From contig JBJKPP010000015.1 of NCBI GenBank assembly GCA_046706145.1, forward strand, positions 1 to 13,687: a stretch of DNA of 13,687 nucleotides, given 5' to 3'. The position numbers and the translations under genes are program-made. This stretch comes from JBJKPP01 sp046706145 (GTDB taxonomy: Bacteria; Bacteroidota; Ignavibacteria; Ignavibacteriales; Ignavibacteriaceae). The notes below the pieces were generated by a model. That model was not told the DNA's origin and ran no database searches. It saw only the letters and a list, made by a program, of their open reading frames with translations. Below, piece after piece: positions 6,977-13,687 of the stretch (the stretch's first letter is position 1; the number at the start of each line of letters is the position of its first letter).

Positions 6977-8509
6977 TTGAAAAAAAAAGATAAAGAAAAT
7001 TTCGACAATATAAATTCTTCAAGGCGGGAATTTATTAAGAAGATTAGCGCCGCAACCGCCGGTTTTTTAGTTGCACCATATCTCCAGCCTTCGGGTATAT
7101 TCAAATATGACCATAAACGAGTCTCTTCTTTTTTGACTAGCGTGGCACTAACTAATACTACAAATACCCCGGCCGACAATTATAATTATGACGATGCAAA
7201 TGGCGGTATCAAACAGAAGGTTAATTATATTCTCAATTTGCTCGATGAAAACCTATCCGGTCAAGTCTCGGGAATGTTTGTCAAGGGGAAAAAAGTCGCC
7301 ATAAAAATAAACCTAACAGGTGGCTCCGGTAATGCGGTCAACTTTAAGCCCAACTCAAACGCACGCTTTCCAAATGTTAGAATTACCGAGGCGATGTGGA
7401 CGCACCCGGCCGTTTTGGAAGCCGTATGTCAGTTTATAATGGATGCAGGTGTTAATGCTTCTGACCTTTATGTTGTCGAGTCTTTTTGGGATACGACTTG
7501 GCAGAACCCGGGCTCAACTGCGCCTTTTGGTACCAATGATAGCTTTGGCTATAAAGATGTCCAAAATGTCTTAGGATTCAATGTTATTGATTTAAATGAC
7601 ACCACTCCGTCCAATCTCGTTAATGTATCAACTGGAAATGACTATTTTAACTTTTCAAGCTTTACGATGAATAAAATATTGCAGGAAGTTGACGTTTATG
7701 TTTCTATCCCAAAGCTGAAACATCATTCGACGGCCGGCATTACATGCTCTCTTAAAAACCAGGTAGGTGCCGTTCCTAAATCATTGTACACAATACCCGG
7801 CGATGATGGAGACAGAGGAGCCCTTCACCACGCTAAAAGCACCGATCCAACTTGGGACTATTTACCTGAATCTGTTTGTGATCTGGCTGCTGCCCGTCCT
7901 GTAGATTTGGCTATTGTAGATGGTATAAAGTGCGCTACAGGAGGAGAAGGTACATGGTGCACTTATTTTGCACCTGCCGTAAAACATGTGTTAATTGCCG
8001 GTCTTGACCCGGTTGCCACTGATAGCGTTGGCGCAAATATAATGGGATTAAATTCCGAAGGAATATTCCTGCCGCTGCCAGGCCCTCTTAAGGTCGGTAC
8101 AACTACATCTACTATTGCGGACAATTATCTATATCTTCTCGATCAAAAGAGAGCCGGTACAAACCAATTAAATCAAATCCAAATGGTTGGAGATGGAGTA
8201 AAACTGGTAACATCGGTTAGACAAAGTTCTACAGGTGCGCAGCCTTCCGGGTTCAGCCTGAGTTCGAATTATCCGAACCCATTTAACCCTTCAACAAAGA
8301 TAGTTTTTTATTTGCCCCGGACGGCATTTGTTACTTTAACTATCTATGATATAACCGGCAGACAGATTGAAACTCTAGTCAAAGGTGAAGTTCCAGCGGG
8401 TGAACACCGCCTGCAATGGAGCGCTGAAGGTCTTGCAAGTGGAATCTATTTATGCAGGATGGTGGCAGAAAATTATACCAAAACGATTAAAATGATTTAC
8501 CAGAAATAA
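6977..8509 (+). CDS. Tat-signal DUF362 protein with type IX secretion sorting domain
   Basis: This 510-residue protein starts at TTG. Residues 14-35 form a twin-arginine signal (SSRREFIKK at 14-22, then AATAGFLVAPYL), so export of a folded, perhaps cofactor-bearing, protein by Tat is expected. A DUF362 domain follows from about 100 to 400: KGKKVAIKINLTGG, DVYVSIPKLKHH near 240, SLKNQVGAVPKS, VDLAIVDGIKC, and LIAGLDPVATDSVGANIMG. DUF362 has no settled biochemical role. I see no CxxCxxC ferredoxin-type cluster of the kind some DUF362 proteins carry. Residues 424-510 are a type IX (Por) C-terminal sorting domain: FSLSSNYPNPFNPSTKI, then LTIYDITGRQIETLV, GEHRLQW, and ASGIYLCRM. The predicted fate is the outer membrane surface or the medium. 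It lies 31 bases before the GH92 gene, so the two are probably co-transcribed. A Tat signal with a type IX tail is unusual because type IX cargo normally crosses by Sec. Confidence 0.85.
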   Translation: MKKKDKENFDNINSSRREFIKKISAATAGFLVAPYLQPSGIFKYDHKRVSSFLTSVALTNTTNTPADNYNYDDANGGIKQKVNYILNLLDENLSGQVSGMFVKGKKVAIKINLTGGSGNAVNFKPNSNARFPNVRITEAMWTHPAVLEAVCQFIMDAGVNASDLYVVESFWDTTWQNPGSTAPFGTNDSFGYKDVQNVLGFNVIDLNDTTPSNLVNVSTGNDYFNFSSFTMNKILQEVDVYVSIPKLKHHSTAGITCSLKNQVGAVPKSLYTIPGDDGDRGALHHAKSTDPTWDYLPESVCDLAAARPVDLAIVDGIKCATGGEGTWCTYFAPAVKHVLIAGLDPVATDSVGANIMGLNSEGIFLPLPGPLKVGTTTSTIADNYLYLLDQKRAGTNQLNQIQMVGDGVKLVTSVRQSSTGAQPSGFSLSSNYPNPFNPSTKIVFYLPRTAFVTLTIYDITGRQIETLVKGEVPAGEHRLQWSAEGLASGIYLCRMVAENYTKTIKMIYQK

Positions 8510-8526
8510 TGCAATTTTATAGCTTT

Positions 8527-8532
8527 AAGGAG
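8527..8532 (+). promoter_or_regulatory. Shine-Dalgarno sequence fixing a TTG start
   Basis: AAGGAG lies 8 bases before TTG 8541. No in-frame ATG follows until residue 62, inside the catalytic domain, so the TTG is needed to give the GH92 enzyme its signal peptide. Confidence 0.7.
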
Positions 8533-8540
8533 ATATTATT

Positions 8541-11270
8541 TTGAAGAGAAATAAATTGGAATTACTCTGTTTTATTTTAATTGGTTGGGGATTTACACTG
8601 TTTGCTCAATCGGCCCAATCATCTGGGTCGAATAACCTTGCATCGTTTATCAATCCTTTCATTGGAACGTCCAATGACGGAAATACCTATCCGGGCGCAG
8701 TAGCCCCGTTTGGTTCGGTGCAGATGACTCCGAACTGGGCCGGCAATGGTTATTATTATCGGGACAAACGCATGCACGGTTTTGTGGTAAACCACATGAG
8801 CGGCGACGGCGGTGCAAATGAAGGTCAGGTTCTTATGACTGCAACTACCGGTCCCGTAAAAATTGATCGGGCCGAAACGGATTATTCATTCGATCACCGG
8901 CACGAAGCAGCTTCCGCCGGTTATTACGAAGTGTTGATGCAGCCCTGGAACATCAAAGCCGAATTAACCGCCACGACTCACTGCGGTTTTATTAAGTTCA
9001 CTTTTCCTGCTGGAAAACAGGCAAACATCCTTTTGCCGTTGAGCTACGTCAACAACCCTCCGAGCATTTCCAGCCACGTTCGCTACGTGGACAACCAGAC
9101 GGTGGAAGGCGACGTGGATGCCATGTCTTTCAACGGTTATCATCTCGGCATCACAGTATATTTTGTAATGAAGTTCAGCAGGCCGTTTGAAACACACGGC
9201 ACATGGACGGATACAACAATTAATAAAGGAAGCGATTCGGCTGCACAGAACGACCGGAAAACTATTATCGGATTTTACGGGAGTTATTCTGCTTCCGACA
9301 ATTCGCAGGAAGTGGATGTCCGGATCGGCGTTTCTTATACCGATCTGGCCGGAGCCCGCGCTAATCTTCAATCCGAAATGCCGGACAATGATTTCGAACG
9401 CTACCATCAACAAACTGTGCAGGCATGGAACAAGGCATTAAGCGTTATTGAGACAAAAGGCGGAACAAGAGAGCATAACAGGATTTTTTACACGGCGCTT
9501 TATCATTGCCTTATCGCGCCGCAAATCTTCGACGACGTAGATGGCCGTTACCGCGGCTTTGACGATAAAATTCATAACGTTCCCGAAGGACATAAACATT
9601 TCTACACTACTTTTTCCGGCTGGGACATTTACCGCACGGAGATCCCTCTGCTGGCCATCATCGCTCCCGAACAGGCGGAGGACATGGCGCAATCGCTTGT
9701 CGAAGAATACAAACAAATCGGATACATAGACCGCTGGTCGCAGCGCAACCGGCCTACGGCTATTATGAACGGTGACCCGAATACTATTTGCCTGGTGAAT
9801 ATCTGGAACGCAGGTCTGCATAATTTCGACGTAAACACTGCTTACGAAGCAATGTTTAAACAAGCGCAAGCTGGAAATATTCACGGCTATCTTGGTGACT
9901 ACGAACTTTACGAAGAAGAAATGAACGGCATAACTATCAATCCCGATGCGGCGGTAGCCACTGCGCTGGAACACGAATTGGCATTTGCCGCTCTTGGCAA
10001 CCTGGCTAAGTCCCTAAATAAAACCGGCGATGCTACATACCTATTCGGCCGTTCACTGCAATACCGGGAAATGTATAATCCCGCAACTGGATTTTTGCAG
10101 AGACGCGACCGGGAAGGTCGCTGGGACCCCGGCTTCGGCGGTTACACCGAAGGCAACAAGTGGATATATTTGTGGTTCGTTCCGCATGACATTCAAGGGC
10201 TGGTGGATTTAATTGGCGGAACCAATACTTTTGACAAAAGACTCGATCAATTTTTTAATGACAAATACTATGTTCCAAGCAATGAACCCGATCTTCAGGC
10301 ACCGTTTCTTTACGATTACATTAATCATCCCTGGAAAACCCAGCACATTGTGGCAGTAACAGCGGATGCAGCATTCACCGATGAGCCTGGCGGCTTGGCT
10401 GGAGGCGGTAATGATGATTTGGGAACAATGTCGGCCTGGTATGTTTTAAGCCAGATCGGTTTTTACCCGGTTGATCCGGGAATTCCAGATTTTGAAGTCT
10501 GCGCACCACGGTTCGAACAAATTATCATCCATTTAAGCCCGCCTCATAACGGTAAACAATTTGTTATCGAAGCGGCAAACGCTTCACCGCAGAATGAATA
10601 CATTGAGTCGGCGGTTCTGAACGGCAGGCCGCTGACCAAGCCATGGTTCCACGAATCTGAAATTACAGGCGGCGGAAAATGGTCGTTGGTTTTAGGACCT
10701 AAACCAAACAAAGATTGGGCGGCTCTTCCAAATGACAGACCGTATTCACTTTCCACCGGTTACAATCACTTTCCGAAAGATCCGGTTGTGCACACACTCG
10801 TTCCTACTTCTAAGCAGAATGAAACGCCGCAAGTTTGGCGCTATACTACACAAAAGCCGGACAGCAATTGGTTTCAAACTGATTTCGATGACCAAAATTG
10901 GAGTGAAGGCAAAGCAAGCTTTGGTGCAAGGGACTGGAGAATCCATTATGCTCGCACTCGCTGGAACAGCAATGACATCTGGATGCGCCGCACATTTACA
11001 CTAACAATCATTCACGGTCAGCCGGCAGTTGAAATGTGCCATGACGAAGACGCGGAAGTATATATTAACGGCGTACTTGCATTAACGTCCCCAGGATATT
11101 CGGATTCTTATGCCATCTTTCCTATTTCACCGGAAAGCGCGGCGACTTTGCATCCGGGCAAAAATATAATTGCCATGCATGTACATCATGAAGATTTTGA
11201 GGCGCACTATGCAGATGCCGGGCTGGTTGAAGTGGAATGGACGTCAAAAGAAATTAAAGCAAACCAGTAA
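8541..11270 (+). CDS. GH92 alpha-mannosidase, secreted, with C-terminal beta-sandwich domain
   Basis: This 909-residue protein is a glycoside hydrolase family 92 alpha-mannosidase, a calcium-dependent inverting exo-enzyme family acting on alpha-1,2 and other mannosides of N-glycans and yeast mannan. A signal peptide covers about residues 1-24 (hydrophobic core LLCFILIGWGFTLFA). The N-terminal domain starts FINPFIGTSNDGNTYPGAVAPFG, with MHGFVVNHMSGDGG near 78-91. YTEGNKWIYLWFVPHD holds E537, by analogy the general acid, and GGNDDLGTMSAWYV (D625, D626) holds the catalytic aspartates of the family. The canonical enzyme ends near residue 735. An extra domain at about 766-905 (WRYTTQ, then FDDQNWSEGKASFG, IWMRRTF, EDAEVYINGVLA, HPGKNIIAMHVHHE) looks like a galactose-binding-like fold that may bind carbohydrate. 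No type IX tail is present, unlike the upstream gene. GC content is clearly higher than in GH38 or the porter, hinting at a different origin. Confidence 0.92.
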   Translation: MKRNKLELLCFILIGWGFTLFAQSAQSSGSNNLASFINPFIGTSNDGNTYPGAVAPFGSVQMTPNWAGNGYYYRDKRMHGFVVNHMSGDGGANEGQVLMTATTGPVKIDRAETDYSFDHRHEAASAGYYEVLMQPWNIKAELTATTHCGFIKFTFPAGKQANILLPLSYVNNPPSISSHVRYVDNQTVEGDVDAMSFNGYHLGITVYFVMKFSRPFETHGTWTDTTINKGSDSAAQNDRKTIIGFYGSYSASDNSQEVDVRIGVSYTDLAGARANLQSEMPDNDFERYHQQTVQAWNKALSVIETKGGTREHNRIFYTALYHCLIAPQIFDDVDGRYRGFDDKIHNVPEGHKHFYTTFSGWDIYRTEIPLLAIIAPEQAEDMAQSLVEEYKQIGYIDRWSQRNRPTAIMNGDPNTICLVNIWNAGLHNFDVNTAYEAMFKQAQAGNIHGYLGDYELYEEEMNGITINPDAAVATALEHELAFAALGNLAKSLNKTGDATYLFGRSLQYREMYNPATGFLQRRDREGRWDPGFGGYTEGNKWIYLWFVPHDIQGLVDLIGGTNTFDKRLDQFFNDKYYVPSNEPDLQAPFLYDYINHPWKTQHIVAVTADAAFTDEPGGLAGGGNDDLGTMSAWYVLSQIGFYPVDPGIPDFEVCAPRFEQIIIHLSPPHNGKQFVIEAANASPQNEYIESAVLNGRPLTKPWFHESEITGGGKWSLVLGPKPNKDWAALPNDRPYSLSTGYNHFPKDPVVHTLVPTSKQNETPQVWRYTTQKPDSNWFQTDFDDQNWSEGKASFGARDWRIHYARTRWNSNDIWMRRTFTLTIIHGQPAVEMCHDEDAEVYINGVLALTSPGYSDSYAIFPISPESAATLHPGKNIIAMHVHHEDFEAHYADAGLVEVEWTSKEIKANQ

Positions 11271-11457
11271 ACCGGAAATCAAAATCGTTGCCTTAATTCG
11301 GTTCTGATTCTGTCGTGGCTGATGACGCCGATTAACAACTAAAACATCGTTACGCGACTGTCGGGCTAAACAGTTTTATTAATTGCCTCATAGAACGTTA
11401 TTAACCGCCAGTCTTACTCTAGCTGGACTGATAGGAAGCAGTTTTCAGTAAACGTAT
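11271..11457. other. Intergenic stretch after GH92, no clear feature
   Basis: This stretch has mixed composition, higher in GC than the 4-5 kb region. I see no terminator after the GH92 stop and no open frame of note. The end part should carry the promoter of the Crp/Fnr remnant if it was ever transcribed on its own. Confidence 0.4.
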
Positions 11458-11796
11458 ATGGACAAAGATAAATCACTATATAAAAATATTCTTGCAAACA
11501 TCCCTAGACACATTTTTCTTACAGAAGAAGAACGGGAATTTTTTTTTGATTTTAAGACCGAAGAGAACCTGAAAAAACGGTATCTTCTCCAGGCAGGTGA
11601 CATCTCACAATATTAAACCTTTGTTAATAAAGGATTACTCGGAACATACTTCCTTGATCAAAAAGGAATGGAATATACAATCCAGTTTTCAATGGAAAAC
11701 TGGTGGATAAATGACATTGTAAGTTTAAATACAGGAAAAGCTACCAAGCTTAGCATTGATGCTCTCGAAGATTCCGAACTGTATTCGTTTTTCTAG
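11458..11796 (+). pseudogene. Crp/Fnr-family regulator remnant (cyclic-nucleotide-binding half, nonsense mutated)
   Basis: From ATG 11458 the frame reads NIPRHIFLTEEEREFFFDF, then YLLQAGDISQY, a TAA at 11614-11616 (codon 53), and continues in the same frame as TFVNKGLLGTYFLDQKGMEY, TIQFSMENWWINDIVSL and LSIDALEDSELYSFF to TAG at 11794. This is the pattern of Crp/Fnr-type cyclic-nucleotide-binding regulators common in Bacteroidota relatives (typically FVxKGxxRxYxxDxxGxExxIQF, then EDWWxxD, then DALEDSEL). Such proteins are about 190 residues and end in a helix-turn-helix domain; here the frame ends at 112 codons and no such domain follows in any frame. The gene therefore has both an internal stop and a lost C-terminal half. 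It could once have regulated the neighbouring sugar genes, but that is a guess. Confidence 0.75.
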
Positions 11797-11858
11797 CGCT
11801 CATTCATTTGCTGATCATTTTGCTTCTCATCAAAAATGTTTCGTTCATAATATAAATT

Positions 11859-12884
11859 TCACTTCTTTTCTAAGAAATCATTAATCACTTTGTCAACGGT
11901 ATCGGCCTGGCAAAAGGGCCCGAGGTGACCACAATCGTTATTCAGTTCTAAAAGTTTTGCATGGATAAGCTTCGCAAAGTTAATTGCTGGGTGAGGGTTT
12001 ACCATGTGGTCTTGCAGGTTGACGATTTCGAGAACTTTTGCCTTAACTCTGGAAGCGGCTATTTCCATATTACTGTCGTATGGAGCCGCAACATTGTGAG
12101 CGATGATCGCTTCTAGCTGGCTCCTCCAGTCATAGACTTTGAATCCTTTGGAGAAACTTTTCTGATTGTCTCTAATGTCATTATAAAAATCTTCGGGTTT
12201 CATGTGAGTCACATAATATTCCGGTGTACGGACATTCAGTTCGGTGATATCTGCAATGGCCTTCATAATTCCATTTTCTGGTACGTTTGCTTTTAGATCT
12301 GTGTTAATGATTTGTAGCTCAGTGTTCAACAGGAGTAAATCGTAGAAAGTGAGTTTCGGCGAACCAATCCATGGAATCGCCTTATCCATGAAATTTGGAT
12401 ACGAAATTATCCACTGGAATGTCTGTATCCCTCCCATCGAACCGCCAATAACACAGAAAAGGTGATTGATATGAAGGACTTTTGTAAGCATCTCATGCTG
12501 GCTGTTTACCATATCTCTTATATCGAACTTCGGAAATACTCCGTCGGATTGGAGTTTACTGTTGGATGGTGAAGATGATACGCCGTCTCCTAAAGCATCT
12601 ACTGTAATCACGAAGTACTTCGTGCTGTCGGCCATGTTCCCCGGACCGATCAGGCCGATAAGATCTGAAGACCTTCCCCCAAACCAAGTTGGAAACAACA
12701 TCACATTCGATTTTTGCCGGTTAAGTGTTCCAAATGTTCTATAACCAATTCTGCAGTCTTTTATAACTTCCCCATTTTCGAGCTTGAAATTCCCGATGTC
12801 TGCAAATTTCTGAATAGATTTGGCAAGGGTAGAATCGAAGGATAAAAAGATTATGAACACAAATGAGAAAAGTAATCTTATCAT
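11859..12884 (-). CDS. Secreted alpha/beta hydrolase of the homoserine O-acetyltransferase-like (MetX) superfamily
   Basis: This 341-residue protein has a signal peptide (residues 1-21, ending STLA before KS) and then an alpha/beta hydrolase fold. The catalytic triad is clear: S149 in the nucleophile elbow IGGSMGGIQTFQW, D292 in NLQDHMVNPHPA, and H320 in DCGHLGPFC. The N-terminal stretch GYRTFGTLNRQKSNVMLFPTWFGG and GDGVSSSPSN match MetX-like hydrolases. MetX itself acts in the cytoplasm in methionine synthesis, so an exported version is more likely an esterase, acyltransferase or other hydrolase; the substrate cannot be told. ATG 12884 has AAAGGA just upstream at a sensible distance. It follows the DUF5703-like gene by 47 bases on the same strand, so the two are probably one transcript, which links it loosely to glycan use. 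The product should be periplasmic or extracellular. Confidence 0.82.
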   Translation of the reverse strand: MIRLLFSFVFIIFLSFDSTLAKSIQKFADIGNFKLENGEVIKDCRIGYRTFGTLNRQKSNVMLFPTWFGGRSSDLIGLIGPGNMADSTKYFVITVDALGDGVSSSPSNSKLQSDGVFPKFDIRDMVNSQHEMLTKVLHINHLFCVIGGSMGGIQTFQWIISYPNFMDKAIPWIGSPKLTFYDLLLLNTELQIINTDLKANVPENGIMKAIADITELNVRTPEYYVTHMKPEDFYNDIRDNQKSFSKGFKVYDWRSQLEAIIAHNVAAPYDSNMEIAASRVKAKVLEIVNLQDHMVNPHPAINFAKLIHAKLLELNNDCGHLGPFCQADTVDKVINDFLEKK

Positions 12885-12931
12885 GATTAATTCCTTTATT
12901 GTAAATTATGAATTCAAACATCTGTTCTACA

Positions 12932-13687
12932 TTATTCTTGATTCACAATTATTACATCCTTAGCACGTTCACGTGGTGTAACTTTCAAATTTGTTATTTT
13001 ACCGTTTTCAACGTGGCCTTCAACAGTAGTTTTATAGGGCGCGTGCAATTTAAAATCGGCTGTCCAGTCCTTAGGCCAGGCCGGTAATAGCTGGATTCGT
13101 TTACCATCGCACTGCATCAACATAAGCTGCAGGCCGATCATTCCCGTTCCCCCATCCTGAACGTCCGGAATCTCATCTCCCGGTTTCCAGAACCAGCGGA
13201 ACCGGTGGTCACCGTAATTAGTAAACTCATCCACGACGGCTTTCTGAGCCACATTAGTCAAGCCCAGAACTGCGGACTGCGTGCCATCCTGCCCCCAAAC
13301 TTTATCCCATGGAAACAGCCGGGCATTAAAAGTGTTCCGCGCCAGTTCTAAATCAGGTTTGCCCACACCGTAGAGCCGGTACGGAAAGGATACATACGAT
13401 TCAACATTTTCCGCATTCCTAGTACCTCCATATACCTCTGCCGGCAGGATGATTGGTGTACCATTGCTATCACCAACTCCTAAAGGAGGTATTTTGCCGT
13501 TAGCAGTTTTGCCCATAGGAATAGGCGGTAGTTCATTAAGCATCTTAGCCCAGAATTCTCTCTGCTGTTCGGAAGTAACATTTTTCGGCAGAGCCAACAG
13601 CCGTGGAATCACCGCTTTCAAGCCTGCAATGTCCGGCGTGGGATTGATTGCCGTAAACTGATATGTTTCGAGTGCCTGAGCCGGTGC
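12932..13687 (-). CDS. C-terminal part of a large DUF5703/GH95-like carbohydrate-active protein (5' partial)
   Basis: The minus-strand frame is open to the right edge, so the N-terminus lies outside the window; the apparent start near 13621 is an internal TTG leucine codon. About 251 residues are visible. Recognisable parts are LPPIPMGKTANGKIPPLG, GGTRNAENVE, FRWFWKPGDEIPDVQDGG, and the closing stretch GLQLMLMQCDGKRIQLLPAWP, then DWTADFKLHAPYKTTVEGHVENGK and LKVTP. This C-terminal pattern (QLLPAWP, then a small beta domain) is seen in six-hairpin glycosidase proteins of the GH95 type and in DUF5703 proteins of Bacteroidota. I favour the DUF5703-like group from memory, without alignment. GC content is near that of GH92 and above that of its neighbour. 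It is upstream of the MetX-like hydrolase gene and likely co-transcribed with it. Confidence 0.65.
   Translation of the reverse strand, partial: APAQALETYQFTAINPTPDIAGLKAVIPRLLALPKNVTSEQQREFWAKMLNELPPIPMGKTANGKIPPLGVGDSNGTPIILPAEVYGGTRNAENVESYVSFPYRLYGVGKPDLELARNTFNARLFPWDKVWGQDGTQSAVLGLTNVAQKAVVDEFTNYGDHRFRWFWKPGDEIPDVQDGGTGMIGLQLMLMQCDGKRIQLLPAWPKDWTADFKLHAPYKTTVEGHVENGKITNLKVTPRERAKDVIIVNQE

Noticed and set aside
8964..9974. Long reverse-strand ORFs (149 and 178 codons) inside GH92
   Set aside because: They are antisense to conserved GH92 sequence and arise from its higher GC content; no family features are visible.
11271..11457. Possible integron-type attC or insertion-sequence end after GH92
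   Set aside because: Some GTT/AAC-like bases occur, but no paired core sites or clear terminal inverted repeats could be made out.

Overview
The window looks like a piece of an AT-rich genome from the FCB group, most likely Ignavibacteriota or a related Bacteroidota/Chlorobiota lineage. The best evidence is the 510-residue protein at 6977-8509, whose last ~87 residues are a type IX secretion (Por) sorting domain opening with the motif NYPNPFNPSTKI, which is very common in Ignavibacteria-like genomes. The theme is breakdown and uptake of glycans, with emphasis on alpha-mannosides.

Layout, left to right. (1) 1-3048 (+): a GH38 alpha-mannosidase, cut by the left edge. (2) 3131-3960 (-): a small membrane protein whose C-terminal third lies in another frame. 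One missing base near 3310-3318 would explain it. (3) 3961-5378: about 1.4 kb of very AT-rich, gene-poor DNA. It holds what looks like the 3' tip of a tmRNA gene (4243-4264, minus strand), a tandem 11-bp repeat beside it, and possible gene and insertion-sequence debris. I read it as a scar of site-specific integration. (4) 5379-11270 (+): an MFS sugar porter, an 18-codon stub, a Tat-signal DUF362 protein with a type IX sorting domain, and a secreted GH92 alpha-mannosidase with an extra C-terminal domain. The last two both start with TTG behind strong Shine-Dalgarno sequences. (5) 11271-11858: intergenic DNA with a Crp/Fnr-type regulator pseudogene. (6) 11859-13687 (-): a secreted MetX-like alpha/beta hydrolase preceded in the same direction by the C-terminal part of a large DUF5703/GH95-like protein cut by the right edge.

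How the genes may work together (inference): GH92 outside the inner membrane trims alpha-mannose from glycans, the MFS porter imports free sugar, and GH38 removes further mannose. The minus-strand pair may handle other, possibly acylated, glycan parts. The region shows several signs of decay or rearrangement: a frameshift, a nonsense-mutated regulator, a stub after the transporter, and a clear rise in GC content in GH92 and the DUF5703-like gene compared with the rest. I saw no complete RNA gene, no CRISPR array, no integrase and no complete insertion sequence.
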